Under the pieces are notes generated by a model. That model was not told the origin of the DNA and did no database searches. It saw nothing but the letters and a program-made list of their open reading frames with translations. The translations under genes were made by a program, and so were the position numbers. Shown here piece by piece: positions 1 through 7,762 of a stretch of DNA of 58,589 nt (position 1 is its first letter; each line of letters begins with the position of its first letter). Where the stretch lies: positions 1 to 58,589 of the forward strand of contig JAAVYW010000007.1 of the NCBI GenBank assembly GCA_022791315.1, given 5' to 3'. This DNA comes from Oscillospiraceae bacterium (GTDB lineage Bacteria > Bacillota > Clostridia > Oscillospirales > Ruminococcaceae).

Positions 1-206
1 CTCTCCACTCTTTCTTCTCTCTGGCTGACTTTGAGAAACAGCTCGCTGTTCATAACCGTCGCTCCAATAGCTTACCCATGCGTCCGCTCCAATGGTTTTC
101 CCCTTTCGAGTTCCTTGTCCAATTTCTTTGACAAACTTACAGTCCAATGGAGAAGAAACGCAGCAAAATCGAGCTGATTTCATTGGAAGAAACCAGCCCG
201 TGTTCT
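1..206. other. Gene-free edge with four TCCAAT boxes
   Basis: No convincing gene lies here. The stretch carries the hexamer TCCAAT four times, starting at 63, 88, 118 and 143, which is a spacing of 25, 30 and 25 bases. On the minus strand this reads as repeated ATTGGA downstream of the DAHP synthase stop codon. It may be the remnant of a repeated coding sequence or a repeat cut by the window edge. No clear terminator for the DAHP synthase gene was found. Confidence 0.3.
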
Positions 207-1238
207 TTAGCAGCTCTCTGCGATTTTGTAAATCAGGGCCTCAGTGTCTTTCCAGCCTAAGCAAGGGTCTGTAATGGATTTGCCGTAGACCTGTTCGCTG
301 CCAATGGGCTGGCACCCCCCCTCCAAATAGCTCTCAATCATCACGCCTTTTATGAGCTTCTTTAAATCAGGGTTATAGCTGCGGCTGTGGAGTACCTCGC
401 TGACAATACGGGGCTGTTCCCGGAACTGCTTGTTGGAGTTGGAATGGTTCACATCTACAATCGCCGCAGGGTTTTGCAGTTCCAGTTTGTTATACATCTC
501 TAGCAGCCGGGTCAAATCCTCGTAGTGATAGTTGGGGATACAGGTGCCGTATTTGTCCACGCCGCCCCGCAGAATAACATGGGCAAGCGGGTTGCCCCCA
601 GTCGTCACATCGCAGCCGCGATAGATGAAATTGTGGGAATGCTGGGCGGCAATAACGGAGTTGAGCATCACGGCAAAGTCGCCGCTGGTGGGGTTTTTCA
701 TCCCCACAGGGATATCCATGCCGCTGGCTGTGAGCCGGTGCTGCTGGTTTTCCACCGAACGGGCGCCCACCGCCTCATAGGACAAGATGTCATCTAAATA
801 GCTGCGGTTTTCGGGATAGAGCATCTCATCTGCCGCAGTCAGCCCACTTTCCTGGATAGCGCGCAGGTGCATCTTCCGGATAGCGATGATGCCCGCCAGC
901 AAGTCAGGGGCCTGGTCCGGTTTGGGCTGGTGCAGCATCCCCTTGTACCCCTCCCCGGTGGTCCTGGGTTTATTGGTGTAAATACGGGGAATCAGCATCA
1001 AGCGGTCTTTTACTTTCTCATTCACCTCAGCCAAACGGCTGACATATTCACACACCGCATCCTCATTATCCGCCGAGCAGGGCCCCACCACTACTACAAA
1101 GATCTCCGATTCCCCAGTAAAAATTTTGCGTATTTGCCGGTCGCGTTCCTCCTTCAGCCGAATCATCTCCGGGCTCAAAGGGTACTCCGCCTTTAAATCG
1201 GCAGGCAGCGGCAATTGCTTGTTCAGTTGCATTCCCAT
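207..1238 (-). CDS. aroF: 3-deoxy-7-phosphoheptulonate synthase (DAHP synthase, class I)
   Basis: This enzyme condenses phosphoenolpyruvate with erythrose 4-phosphate, the first step of the shikimate pathway to aromatic amino acids, in the cytoplasm. The 343-residue product matches the class I (AroF/G/H) length and has the family blocks VVVVGPCSADN near residue 49, PRTTGEGYKG, and DVNHSNSNKQ and SYLEGGCQ in the C-terminal half. The ATG at 1238 follows AGAGGA at about nine bases. The family is usually feedback-inhibited by an aromatic amino acid, but the effector cannot be read from the sequence. The gene is monocistronic with its own sigma-A promoter; no T-box was recognised in the leader. 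The paralogue letter (F, G or H) is not certain. Confidence 0.93.
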   Translation of the reverse strand: MGMQLNKQLPLPADLKAEYPLSPEMIRLKEERDRQIRKIFTGESEIFVVVVGPCSADNEDAVCEYVSRLAEVNEKVKDRLMLIPRIYTNKPRTTGEGYKGMLHQPKPDQAPDLLAGIIAIRKMHLRAIQESGLTAADEMLYPENRSYLDDILSYEAVGARSVENQQHRLTASGMDIPVGMKNPTSGDFAVMLNSVIAAQHSHNFIYRGCDVTTGGNPLAHVILRGGVDKYGTCIPNYHYEDLTRLLEMYNKLELQNPAAIVDVNHSNSNKQFREQPRIVSEVLHSRSYNPDLKKLIKGVMIESYLEGGCQPIGSEQVYGKSITDPCLGWKDTEALIYKIAESC

Positions 1239-1310
1239 GTCATTTCATCCTCTCTGCAGGCCACAAAATTGCAGCTTGCCTGTGCAGTTCTATCCACTAT
1301 TTTTATCAAT

Positions 1311-1339
1311 ATCATATAGAAAAATAACGGGAAAGTCAA
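1311..1339 (-). promoter_or_regulatory. Sigma-A promoter of DAHP synthase gene
   Basis: On the minus strand TTGACT (1339-1334) and TATGAT (1316-1311) are separated by exactly 17 bases. The predicted start point lies about 65 bases before the aroF start codon. Confidence 0.75.
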
Positions 1340-1412
1340 GGAACAATTTCCCGAGAATTATCCCATTTTTAGTATAGAATTTGTGTTATGATTCTCTTGT
1401 AAACTCAAAAAA

Positions 1413-1961
1413 TCAAAAAGGTTTACATTCTGCCATTTCCCATCCGCACAAATCGCTTACCGCAATTTCAAAGCCAAATTCCCGCAGTGTAAATCCATCC
1501 TCAAACACCTCCACGAGACACCCCTCCGCCTGCTGAAATCCAGCCCTTTGATAGAGACGCAGGGCGGGGAGATTGTTGTCCACTACGAAAAGACGCAAAG
1601 CCGTGTATCCCTTTTCTTTTGCCAGAGCGGCAGCAGCCGAGAGCATCTGTTTCCCCACTCCTTGGCGGGAATATTCTACAGAAACAGCCAGACGGTCCAG
1701 GTAAATTACACTTTCACTGGGCAAATTCCACTGAATTGAACCGGCGCTGGCATGATTTGTGCTCAGTACAAAGGCGGCAATTGGCCGGCCATCCTCCTCC
1801 GCAAAGTACAGATTTCCTGCTGCAACATCGTCTTTCAAAAATTCCACAGGATAGACGTCATCCCAGATTTCCAATCCAGACTGAACCATCCTCTCCACTA
1901 CCCTGCGGTACATTTCCTTCAGTGCAGGTAAGTCCTGTGTTGTTGCCAATCGTATTTCCAT
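1413..1961 (-). CDS. GNAT family N-acetyltransferase
   Basis: A single-domain GNAT of 182 residues that should transfer an acetyl group from acetyl-CoA to an unidentified amine. The acetyl-CoA-binding motif A is visible as LDRLAVSVEYSRQGVGKQML (about residue 95), followed by the motif B region ALRLFVVDNNLPALRLYQRAGF. The chosen ATG, which begins MEIRLATT, has GGAGAGG about five bases upstream; an in-frame ATG thirty bases earlier lacks such a site. It stands alone between aroF and the tRNA-Ala gene. Substrate unknown. Confidence 0.85.
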   Translation of the reverse strand: MEIRLATTQDLPALKEMYRRVVERMVQSGLEIWDDVYPVEFLKDDVAAGNLYFAEEDGRPIAAFVLSTNHASAGSIQWNLPSESVIYLDRLAVSVEYSRQGVGKQMLSAAAALAKEKGYTALRLFVVDNNLPALRLYQRAGFQQAEGCLVEVFEDGFTLREFGFEIAVSDLCGWEMAECKPF

Positions 1962-2026
1962 TTTTCCTCTCCATCCTTGCATTTTCCCCACTTTGAGAAA
2001 TCCGTCATAAAAATGCAGATTTCCTC

Positions 2027-2055
2027 TTGACAGGAAGGGAATTTTTGTATATAAT
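2027..2055 (+). promoter_or_regulatory. Sigma-A promoter of tRNA-Ala
   Basis: TTGACA (2027-2032) and TATAAT (2050-2055) are both consensus, with a 17-base spacer, about 50 bases upstream of the mature tRNA. Confidence 0.85.
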
Positions 2056-2106
2056 ATTTTTCAGGTCATGGAGATTGGGCTTGTCTCTTTCCCTGCTATT
2101 TCATTT

Positions 2107-2183
2107 GGGCCCGTAGCTCAGCTGGGATGAGCGCACGGTTCGCATCCGTGAGGTCGAGGGTTCGATCCCCTTCGGGTCCACCA
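2107..2183 (+). tRNA. tRNA-Ala (anticodon CGC)
   Basis: A full cloverleaf of 77 nt including an encoded CCA. The acceptor stem GGGCCCG pairs with CGGGTCC and contains the G3-U70 wobble pair that marks alanine tRNAs. The anticodon stem CACGG/CCGTG encloses the loop TTCGCAT with anticodon CGC, reading the alanine codon GCG. The T loop is TTCGATC. A dedicated promoter lies upstream and a terminator directly follows. Confidence 0.96.
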
Positions 2184-2191
2184 TTTTTGAG

Positions 2192-2221
2192 TCTGGGCGC
2201 ATTTCGTGCCCAGATTTTTTC
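2192..2221 (+). terminator. Terminator of tRNA-Ala
   Basis: Stem TCTGGGC (2192-2198) pairs with GCCCAGA (2208-2214), followed by a T run to 2221. Confidence 0.88.
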
Positions 2222-2317
2222 TTTATCACTCTTTCCCATCTCTCGGCCTATGCCAAAAATACGACATCCGGTAGTGGAGCACTCCATTCCACTGCCGCAG
2301 CAGAGGAGGAAATTGCC

Positions 2318-3067
2318 ATGCAGTATCAAGACATCAATTCCAAAACTATAGACAACTGGTGCCGTTCCGGCTGGGAATGGGGGCAGCCTATTTCCCACGA
2401 GACCTACGAAAAAGCACTGCAAGGCGATTGGCGCCTTCTCCTCACCCCCACTAAGCCGGTGCCAAAAAGCTGGTTCGGCGACATAGGGGGGAAAGAAATC
2501 CTGGGGCTAGCCAGTGGCGGCGGACAGCAAATGCCCATCCTCTCGGCACTGGGAGCCCACTGCACGATGTTAGATTATTCTGAAGAACAGTGCCGGCGGG
2601 AACAGATGGTGGCAGACCGGGAGGACTACTCCATCCAAATCCTGCAAGCCGACATGACAAAGCCTCTCCCCTTCCCGGATAACTCCTTCGATCTGATTTT
2701 CCATCCTGTCTCCAACTGTTATGTGGAACAAGTGGAGCCTATCTTTGCCGAATGCTTCCGGGTACTCAAGCCGGGCGGCGCGCTGCTGGCCGGGCTGGAC
2801 ATCGGCATCAACTACATCGTGGACGAGGAAGAGGAAAAAGTTGTCTACAGCCTTCCCTTTAACCCGCTGAAAAACAGCGAATACTACGACCTCTGCATAA
2901 AAAATGACTGGGGCATCCAGTTTTCCCACACCTTAGAGGAGCAGATTGGCGGGCAGCTCAAAGCCGGCCTACGTCTCACAGACTTATACGAGGACACCTC
3001 TGGCCAGGGCCGTCTCCACGAAATGAATATCCCTGCATTCATCGCCACTAGGGCAGTGAAGGGTTAA
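2318..3067 (+). CDS. Class I SAM-dependent methyltransferase
   Basis: The 249-residue product has a Rossmann-type methyltransferase core: motif I ILGLASGGGQQMPIL near residue 60, an acidic ribose-binding position in LDYSEEQC, the adenine-contact region ILQADMTKPLPFPDNSFD, and FRVLKPGGALLAG, which is typical of UbiE/Methyltransf_11 proteins. The ATG at 2318 is preceded by AGGAGGA. The small-molecule or other acceptor cannot be deduced. It is followed after 33 bases by a small membrane protein gene and may be co-transcribed with it. No clear promoter was seen after the tRNA terminator. Confidence 0.85.
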   Translation: MQYQDINSKTIDNWCRSGWEWGQPISHETYEKALQGDWRLLLTPTKPVPKSWFGDIGGKEILGLASGGGQQMPILSALGAHCTMLDYSEEQCRREQMVADREDYSIQILQADMTKPLPFPDNSFDLIFHPVSNCYVEQVEPIFAECFRVLKPGGALLAGLDIGINYIVDEEEEKVVYSLPFNPLKNSEYYDLCIKNDWGIQFSHTLEEQIGGQLKAGLRLTDLYEDTSGQGRLHEMNIPAFIATRAVKG

Positions 3068-3100
3068 ACATAGTAAAATCAACACGCAGGAGGCGTTTTC

Positions 3101-3574
3101 ATGTTTGGGCACTTCGGTTTTTCCTACATCGGCCTGCTGTTTTTGCTGCTGCTCTTTCTCCCCAATCTGCTCTGGGCCAGTAGGAAACCCCAGGGTTATA
3201 CCTCCAAAAACGAAAACAGGGTCTTGCTGCTCTTTGAGCGGGCAGGCGAAGCCCTTACCTGCTGCTGCGCCTTAGCCTTCTCCGATTTCAATCTCTACGG
3301 TTGGACGCCCTGGTCCTGGTGGCTGGTAGCAGCCTTCTCCCTCATGCTCCTGTATGAACTGTGGTGGTTCCGCTATTTCCGCAGCCAGCGGAAACTGTCG
3401 GATTTCTACAGCAGCCTTTTCTTCATCCCCCTGGCCGGGGCCACGCTGCCCGTCTTGGCGTTTTTCCTGCTGGGGATATACGGTAGGGTTCTCTGGATGC
3501 TCATTGCCGCTGTCCTTTTAGGCATCGGCCATATTGGCATACACTTGCAGCATAAACGGGAACTATCCAAGTAA
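3101..3574 (+). CDS. Small integral membrane protein, unknown function
   Basis: A 157-residue protein with about four hydrophobic segments (IGLLFLLLLFLPNLLW near the N terminus, then segments around residues 70, 105 and 130). Aromatic residues crowd the second and third segments (WTPWSWWLV, YELWWFRYF). I recognise no catalytic motif. The start has GGAGG about nine bases upstream. It sits just downstream of the methyltransferase gene and ends at a strong hairpin. Confidence 0.75.
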   Translation: MFGHFGFSYIGLLFLLLLFLPNLLWASRKPQGYTSKNENRVLLLFERAGEALTCCCALAFSDFNLYGWTPWSWWLVAAFSLMLLYELWWFRYFRSQRKLSDFYSSLFFIPLAGATLPVLAFFLLGIYGRVLWMLIAAVLLGIGHIGIHLQHKRELSK

Positions 3575-3586
3575 AGAATCAATAGC

Positions 3587-3620
3587 AACGCCGTCCCTTT
3601 CTTGGGAACGGCGTTTTTTC
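3587..3620. terminator. Hairpin terminator between convergent genes
   Basis: AACGCCGT (3587-3594) pairs with ACGGCGTT (3608-3615), followed by a T run on the plus strand. It serves the upstream plus-strand gene and may also stop read-through from the converging DUF4180 gene. Confidence 0.85.
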
Positions 3621-3632
3621 ATCCCAAATCAA

Positions 3633-4001
3633 CTATTCCAGCGCCGCCAACCGAGCCAAAGCCTCTTTCTGGGAAGCCACAAAGAAAAAATCCTTGCCGC
3701 AATTTGATTCATAGATAAAGTCCCTGAGGGGTTTGCTGGTATAACGGGAGTAATCCCCCCAAATGGCTGCCTTCACGTGATAATTGACAAACTTTTGTAG
3801 GATTTCACCGGCCATCCCGGTGCTGAGGATGAAAAAGTCCTCTGCAATCAGGCCCTTTTCAATGGCAATCCGGTCCAGCCCAGTCTCATATTTCACGGTC
3901 ATGACAAAATCCAGCGCCGACCGGGTGTCCACAATGCACTTCTCTTTCCCGCAGGCAGAGGCAATCTCCCTGCCGTCCTGCTTTACAACCTTAATCTCCA
4001 T
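3633..4001 (-). CDS. DUF4180 domain-containing protein
   Basis: A 122-residue protein I recognise as the DUF4180 family: an alternating beta-type N terminus (MEIKVVKQDGREIASA), the conserved segment FFILSTGMAGEILQKFVNY, and the closing block DFIYESNCGKDFFFVASQKEAL. The family's biochemical role is unknown to me. The ATG has AGAGGGG as ribosome binding site. It lies downstream of rnpB but is separated from it by that gene's terminator. Confidence 0.8.
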   Translation of the reverse strand: MEIKVVKQDGREIASACGKEKCIVDTRSALDFVMTVKYETGLDRIAIEKGLIAEDFFILSTGMAGEILQKFVNYHVKAAIWGDYSRYTSKPLRDFIYESNCGKDFFFVASQKEALARLAALE

Positions 4002-4024
4002 GGCATCCCCTCTTTCGTCTCAGT

Positions 4025-4056
4025 AAAAAATACTGGTGGGAGGAGACTCCCGCCAG
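4025..4056 (-). terminator. Terminator of RNase P RNA
   Basis: Read on the minus strand, CTGGCGGGAG (4056-4047) pairs with CTCCCACCAG (4042-4033) around a TCTC loop, and a T run follows at 4030-4025. Confidence 0.88.
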
Positions 4057-4060
4057 CGCC

Positions 4061-4399
4061 GTGACTAAGCCTATAAGCCGAGTTCTGTCGTGGATGACAA
4101 TCTATCTGCGATGCGCGTTGCCGCGCACCTGGAGCCACTTTGGAAACGCACCGAGCAGGTGTTAAATGCTTCCGTTCGTGTTGCACCGAATAGGGTTTAC
4201 AGGGCCGCACAGTCTCCTGTGCGCCGGTGAGCTCTTACCTCGCCTTTCCACCCTTACCGGGCGTTTTGCCCGGCGGTATCTCTCTGTTGCACTATCCCTA
4301 GAGTCGCCTCCGGCGGCCGTTAGCCGCTATTCTTGCTCTGCGGTGCTCGGACTTTCCTCATGCGGGCTTTCCCCGCACGCTGCCACCCAGCTTACTCAC
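4061..4399 (-). ncRNA. rnpB: RNase P catalytic RNA
   Basis: This is the RNA subunit of the ribozyme that matures tRNA 5' ends. The conserved core GAGGAAAGTCCGAGC is present near the 5' end, with the family 3' segment ACAGAACTCGGCTTATAGG near the other end. The first ten bases GTGAGTAAGC pair with the last ten GCTTAGTCAC (one mismatch) to form helix P1, which fixes both ends and a length of about 339 nt. The sigma-A promoter just upstream predicts a start within a base or two of position 4399, and a terminator follows the 3' end. Confidence 0.96.
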
Positions 4400-4407
4400 T
4401 AAAAAGC

Positions 4408-4436
4408 ATCATACCGCATTCTGCCCCAAAAGTCAA
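4408..4436 (-). promoter_or_regulatory. Sigma-A promoter of rnpB
   Basis: On the minus strand TTGACT (4436-4431), a 17-base spacer and TATGAT (4413-4408) precede the RNase P RNA so that the expected start point coincides with the RNA 5' end. It abuts the 3' end of the cardiolipin synthase gene. Confidence 0.85.
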
Positions 4437-4439
4437 CCC

Positions 4440-5975
4440 CTACATCAACGGCGCAAACACCCGCAGCCCTGCCCGCAGCAGGCGCACCACTAAATTGGGC
4501 TTGCTGCACTCTTCCAACGTCACCTGATGGCACTCTTTCAGTGTCTTCAGGAAATCCTCCTTTACCTGCATCACCGCTTGGGAGCGGTAAATCCAAACCC
4601 CGCATTCAAAGTGCATAAACAAGCTGCGGTAGTCCAGATTGACAGTGCCCACCGTAGCAGTCTGGTCGTCAGCTACAAAGGTCTTGGCGTGGATAAACCC
4701 GGGAGTATACTCATAGATTTTCACCCCGGCGGCAATCAGCTGGGCATAGGAAGCCTGGGTCATCATGTGCACATACCACTTGTCCGGAACATGGGGTGTG
4801 ATAATGCGCACGTCCGTCCCCGTCTTAGCCGCCAACTCCAACACTGCCATCATCTCATTGCCGACAATCAGATAGGGCGTGGTGATGTAGACATAGTTTT
4901 TCGCCTTGGTAATAAAATTCATGTAGATATTCTGCCCTACCAGCTCCTTGTCCAGAGGGGAATCCCCATACGGCTGCACAAAGCCGTCGCTTTCAAAGGA
5001 CTGACTGTGGTAGTGGTGCGGGGTATAACCCCGATAATTCTCCTCTTCCTCCAAGGTGGCATTCCAGTTGCGCAGGAACATCACCGTAAGGCTCCACACC
5101 GCTTCCCCTTCCAACCGGATGGCGCTGTCTTTCCAATGGCCGTGGAGAGTGACGTGGTTGATATATTCGTCGGCCAAATTGATGCCGCCGGTATAGCCAA
5201 TGTAGCCGTCGATGACAGCGATTTTCCGGTGGTCCCGATTGTTGAAAATAGCGGACACAATGGGCCGAAAGGGATTAAACACCGTACATTGGATGCCCTT
5301 TTTCCGCAGCGTCTCCTCATAGTGATAGGGCAGCGTGCTGATACTTCCCATGTCGTCATACATGACCCGCACCTGGACGCCCTCTTTCACTTTTTCCTCC
5401 AGGATTTCCAGGATTTCCCCCCACATCTTTCCCAAGCCGATGATGAAATACTCCATGAAGATAAAGTGTTTCGCCGCCCGCAGGTCCACTTTCAGGCGCT
5501 CAAATTTCTCCTCGCCGGTGGGGAGGTATTCTGTGGCAGTGTCCTGGTATGCTGGGAAAAAGGAGCTGTTGGCGATGTAATTGGACTCATTAGAGACACT
5601 CTGGCTCTGAGCCCGGATACGCCGCTCAAGCCCCTTGTCCCGTTTCAAGTAGCGGCGAGTATCCAGCTCCACTTTGCGCAGGCTGCGGGTGAGCTTGCTC
5701 CCCTCCCGGTTGATGCCGAACATCAGGTAAAACAGCCCGCCAAAGATGGGGAAAGACAGGATTAGGATAATCCACGCCGTTTTAAAGGAGGGGTGGGTAT
5801 TCTGTCCCAACAGCCAAAGCACTACCACGATGCTCAGTACCAGGAAAATAGCATACCAGTAGAAAAAGTATTCGCTGACCTTGACCGCAAAAACCGCTAC
5901 AGCCACCACCTGTATCAAAATCAAAATGGCGATGATGGCGGCACGGCTGAGCAACAGCTTAATAATCTGTCTCAC
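4440..5975 (-). CDS. cls: Cardiolipin synthase (phospholipase D family)
   Basis: A membrane enzyme that joins two phosphatidylglycerol molecules into cardiolipin and glycerol. The 511-residue protein has the family architecture: hydrophobic segments in the first 85 residues, then two phospholipase D catalytic motifs, H249-K251-D256 within the HRKIAVID block and H429-K431-D436 within HAKTFVAD. GTG is the start codon, with AGGGG five bases before it. Length and both motifs are complete, so it should be active. It is transcribed alone from its own promoter. Confidence 0.95.
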   Translation of the reverse strand: MRQIIKLLLSRAAIIAILILIQVVAVAVFAVKVSEYFFYWYAIFLVLSIVVVLWLLGQNTHPSFKTAWIILILSFPIFGGLFYLMFGINREGSKLTRSLRKVELDTRRYLKRDKGLERRIRAQSQSVSNESNYIANSSFFPAYQDTATEYLPTGEEKFERLKVDLRAAKHFIFMEYFIIGLGKMWGEILEILEEKVKEGVQVRVMYDDMGSISTLPYHYEETLRKKGIQCTVFNPFRPIVSAIFNNRDHRKIAVIDGYIGYTGGINLADEYINHVTLHGHWKDSAIRLEGEAVWSLTVMFLRNWNATLEEEENYRGYTPHHYHSQSFESDGFVQPYGDSPLDKELVGQNIYMNFITKAKNYVYITTPYLIVGNEMMAVLELAAKTGTDVRIITPHVPDKWYVHMMTQASYAQLIAAGVKIYEYTPGFIHAKTFVADDQTATVGTVNLDYRSLFMHFECGVWIYRSQAVMQVKEDFLKTLKECHQVTLEECSKPNLVVRLLRAGLRVFAPLM

Positions 5976-6057
5976 AAATTCACCCCTGACTTCCCATATC
6001 TTTTCTAGTGTGCCGGAAGAACTCCCTCGCTATACACCGGCCGTTCCACTTAACCCT

Positions 6058-6086
6058 ATGATATAGGATTCGACGGATAAAGTCAA
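6058..6086 (-). promoter_or_regulatory. Sigma-A promoter of cls
   Basis: Minus strand TTGACT (6086-6081), 17-base spacer, TATCAT (6063-6058), upstream of the cardiolipin synthase start. Confidence 0.75.
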
Positions 6087-6119
6087 GATTTTCCAGTTTT
6101 CAGGGGTGCTGTCTCAGGG

Positions 6120-6347
6120 TCACTGTCCTTCCCCTTCTCCCCTCTTGTCTTTCCAGTAACGATAGAGCGAAACCCCAAAAATCACACACCAGAAAACAGC
6201 GCAGAAGACCCGCAGCACCCGCAGCAGCGTGCTGGAGGTGTCATACACAAAGTCCAGCGCGCTGTACACCACCCAAATCAGCGCCACCAGCCCGTTTAAA
6301 ATCACCATGGCCCGCAGCTTGGCGTCGGGCTTCTTCTCCACTTTCAT
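6120..6347 (-). CDS. Small two-helix membrane protein, unknown function
   Basis: A 75-residue protein with two predicted transmembrane segments (MVILNGLVALIWVVYSALDFVY and VLRVFCAVFWCVIFGVSLYRYW) flanked by charged termini. I do not recognise the family. The start is supported by AAGGGGG eight bases upstream. It sits between cls and a GNAT gene on the same strand, but the cls promoter lies within the gap, so it is not in the cls transcript. Confidence 0.65.
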   Translation of the reverse strand: MKVEKKPDAKLRAMVILNGLVALIWVVYSALDFVYDTSSTLLRVLRVFCAVFWCVIFGVSLYRYWKDKRGEGEGQ

Positions 6348-6405
6348 CGTAATCCCCCTTTTCCCGAAATTTTTGGACGACTGCTTCCAAAACCATCACT
6401 CGGTA

Positions 6406-6951
6406 TCACTTTACCAGCTCTGAAAATTCGTCTTTTGTCAATCCGTACAAAATTTCGTCATAAAACTCCCCATCATGAAATACCGTATTTCTGCGTCTCC
6501 CCTCCACCACAAGGCCGATCGCTTCAAACAGCCGATTCGACGGCTCATTATAGGAATAGACAGTTACATTGAATTTTTGGCATCTCAGCTGATTGAAATA
6601 AAACCTCATAATCATAAATAAGGCTTCTTTTGCATAGCCTCTTCTCTGAAATTCCGGCTTAATGAAGATGCCGCTTGTAAAAACGCCTACTCTGCTGTCT
6701 TCGATAGACGGAGAGGCCATACCCACCCGGTTCCCATTGTTATCCTCAATCATAAGAAACGGCGAAGTGTTGTCGTTCCCCTTTGCCGCTTGTTCCGCGA
6801 CAAAATCCGCGCACGCTTTACGCGACATCGGGACTCTTATATCGGATTCGTTTTTTTGAATCTCTATATCCTGCAAAGTCTCATAGAAAAAATCGGCATC
6901 GCTTTCTTCCATGGCTCTCAGGCAAATTTTATCGCCCTGCCAATAATTCAT
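6406..6951 (-). CDS. GNAT family N-acetyltransferase (RimJ/RimL-like)
   Basis: A 181-residue acetyltransferase. The core reads GVFTSGIFIKPEFQRRGYAKEAL, which contains the acetyl-CoA pyrophosphate loop RRGYAKEA, followed by NVTVYSYNEPSNRLFEAIGLVVEGRRRNTVFHDGEFYDEILYG, the usual C-terminal pattern of RimJ/RimL-type GNATs. The ATG at 6951 overlaps the stop codon of an upstream decayed GNAT gene in an ATGA arrangement and has GGAGGA six bases upstream; a longer open frame to 6996 lacks such support. Acceptor unknown. Confidence 0.87.
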   Translation of the reverse strand: MNYWQGDKICLRAMEESDADFFYETLQDIEIQKNESDIRVPMSRKACADFVAEQAAKGNDNTSPFLMIEDNNGNRVGMASPSIEDSRVGVFTSGIFIKPEFQRRGYAKEALFMIMRFYFNQLRCQKFNVTVYSYNEPSNRLFEAIGLVVEGRRRNTVFHDGEFYDEILYGLTKDEFSELVK

Positions 6952-7589
6952 CGATCCTCCTCCAAAGATAACCCCTTTGCTTTCACCTCTACCCATACCG
7001 GCTTATATCCGGCATTGATCATCCGTTTCTCCGGCACCACATCAACACCGATTTGCCAAATTTAATCCGTATCATTGCTTGCCCCGGCTACTCCAACGAT
7101 TTCTCCACCCTCATATGCCGCTACCGCAAGCATATCCCTGCGTTCTTGCTCCTGTGAATATCCCAATGCCATGTGGAATCTATGGTCTCCGTATAGTTTC
7201 TTTATAGCGTCTCCTTCTAAAATTGCTATATCAAGATTCGTATTTACTTGGCAAATCTTATCGCTCTCTAACAAGTAAAACTCTTCCATCTCACTTATCA
7301 TTCCACCGTATTTCTTTAACCCATTCTCCAACACAGTAAGAGGCATGTCAAAGCATCGGAAACCGTCCATCTTTGCTATATGCTACATCATGAATGCTTC
7401 CATTTCCTCACATACAGCAATCACAGCACCCTTTCCAAAGCAGGCCATAAACATCAATAAGTCATCTTCAATATTTCTTCGCCTTGCGTGGTTTTGGCAC
7501 AGCATTTTGACGGTATTTTCATTTTTATCAAAATCCGTCTTCAAACAATTTAAATCGATTGCCAATTGTTCTTTTAGTTTTGAAAGCAT
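6948..7589 (-). pseudogene. Decayed GNAT N-acetyltransferase gene
   Basis: One minus-strand frame runs from the ATG at 7589 (MLSKLKEQ) through two in-frame stop codons: a TAG at 7385-7383 after EEMEAFMM, and a TAA at 7064-7062 after VAGASNDTD. The frame then reads IWQIGVDVVPE and jumps to KRMINAGYKPVWVEVKAKG. In related GNATs, from memory, the acetyl-CoA-binding loop lies between these two blocks, so it appears to have been deleted in frame. The remaining N-terminal part matches a Clostridial GNAT subfamily. The final TGA overlaps the ATG of the intact GNAT downstream. With two stops and no cofactor loop it cannot make a working enzyme. Confidence 0.75.
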
Positions 7590-7643
7590 TCCTTGTCCCT
7601 TTCTGAGGGCTGTTTGAAAAATTGCAGCCACCGTTTTGTCTAT

Positions 7644-7722
7644 AAAAAGAAGCCATCTGCGGCGTCAAAAATGCTGGTTATTCAGGATTCCTGCATTTTT
7701 TCCTTGCAGATGGCTTCTTTTT
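7644..7722. repeat. Long inverted repeat, probable bidirectional terminator
   Basis: AAAAAGAAGCCATCTGC (7644-7660) is the exact reverse complement of GCAGATGGCTTCTTTTT (7706-7722). An inner stem AAAAATGC (7667-7674) pairs with GCATTTTT (7693-7700). Each arm ends in a T run on its own strand, so it can terminate the GH3 gene transcript. A 17-bp perfect arm around a 45-nt interior is long for a simple terminator. Confidence 0.8.
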
Positions 7723-7762
7723 ATATTTTATCGAACTTTTTCAGCAGTTGTTTTTCCTATCC

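Noticed and set aside
1240-1412. T-box or aromatic amino acid riboswitch before DAHP synthase
   Set aside because: A promoter is present only about 65 bases before the start codon, leaving no room for a T-box, and no T-box sequence is visible.
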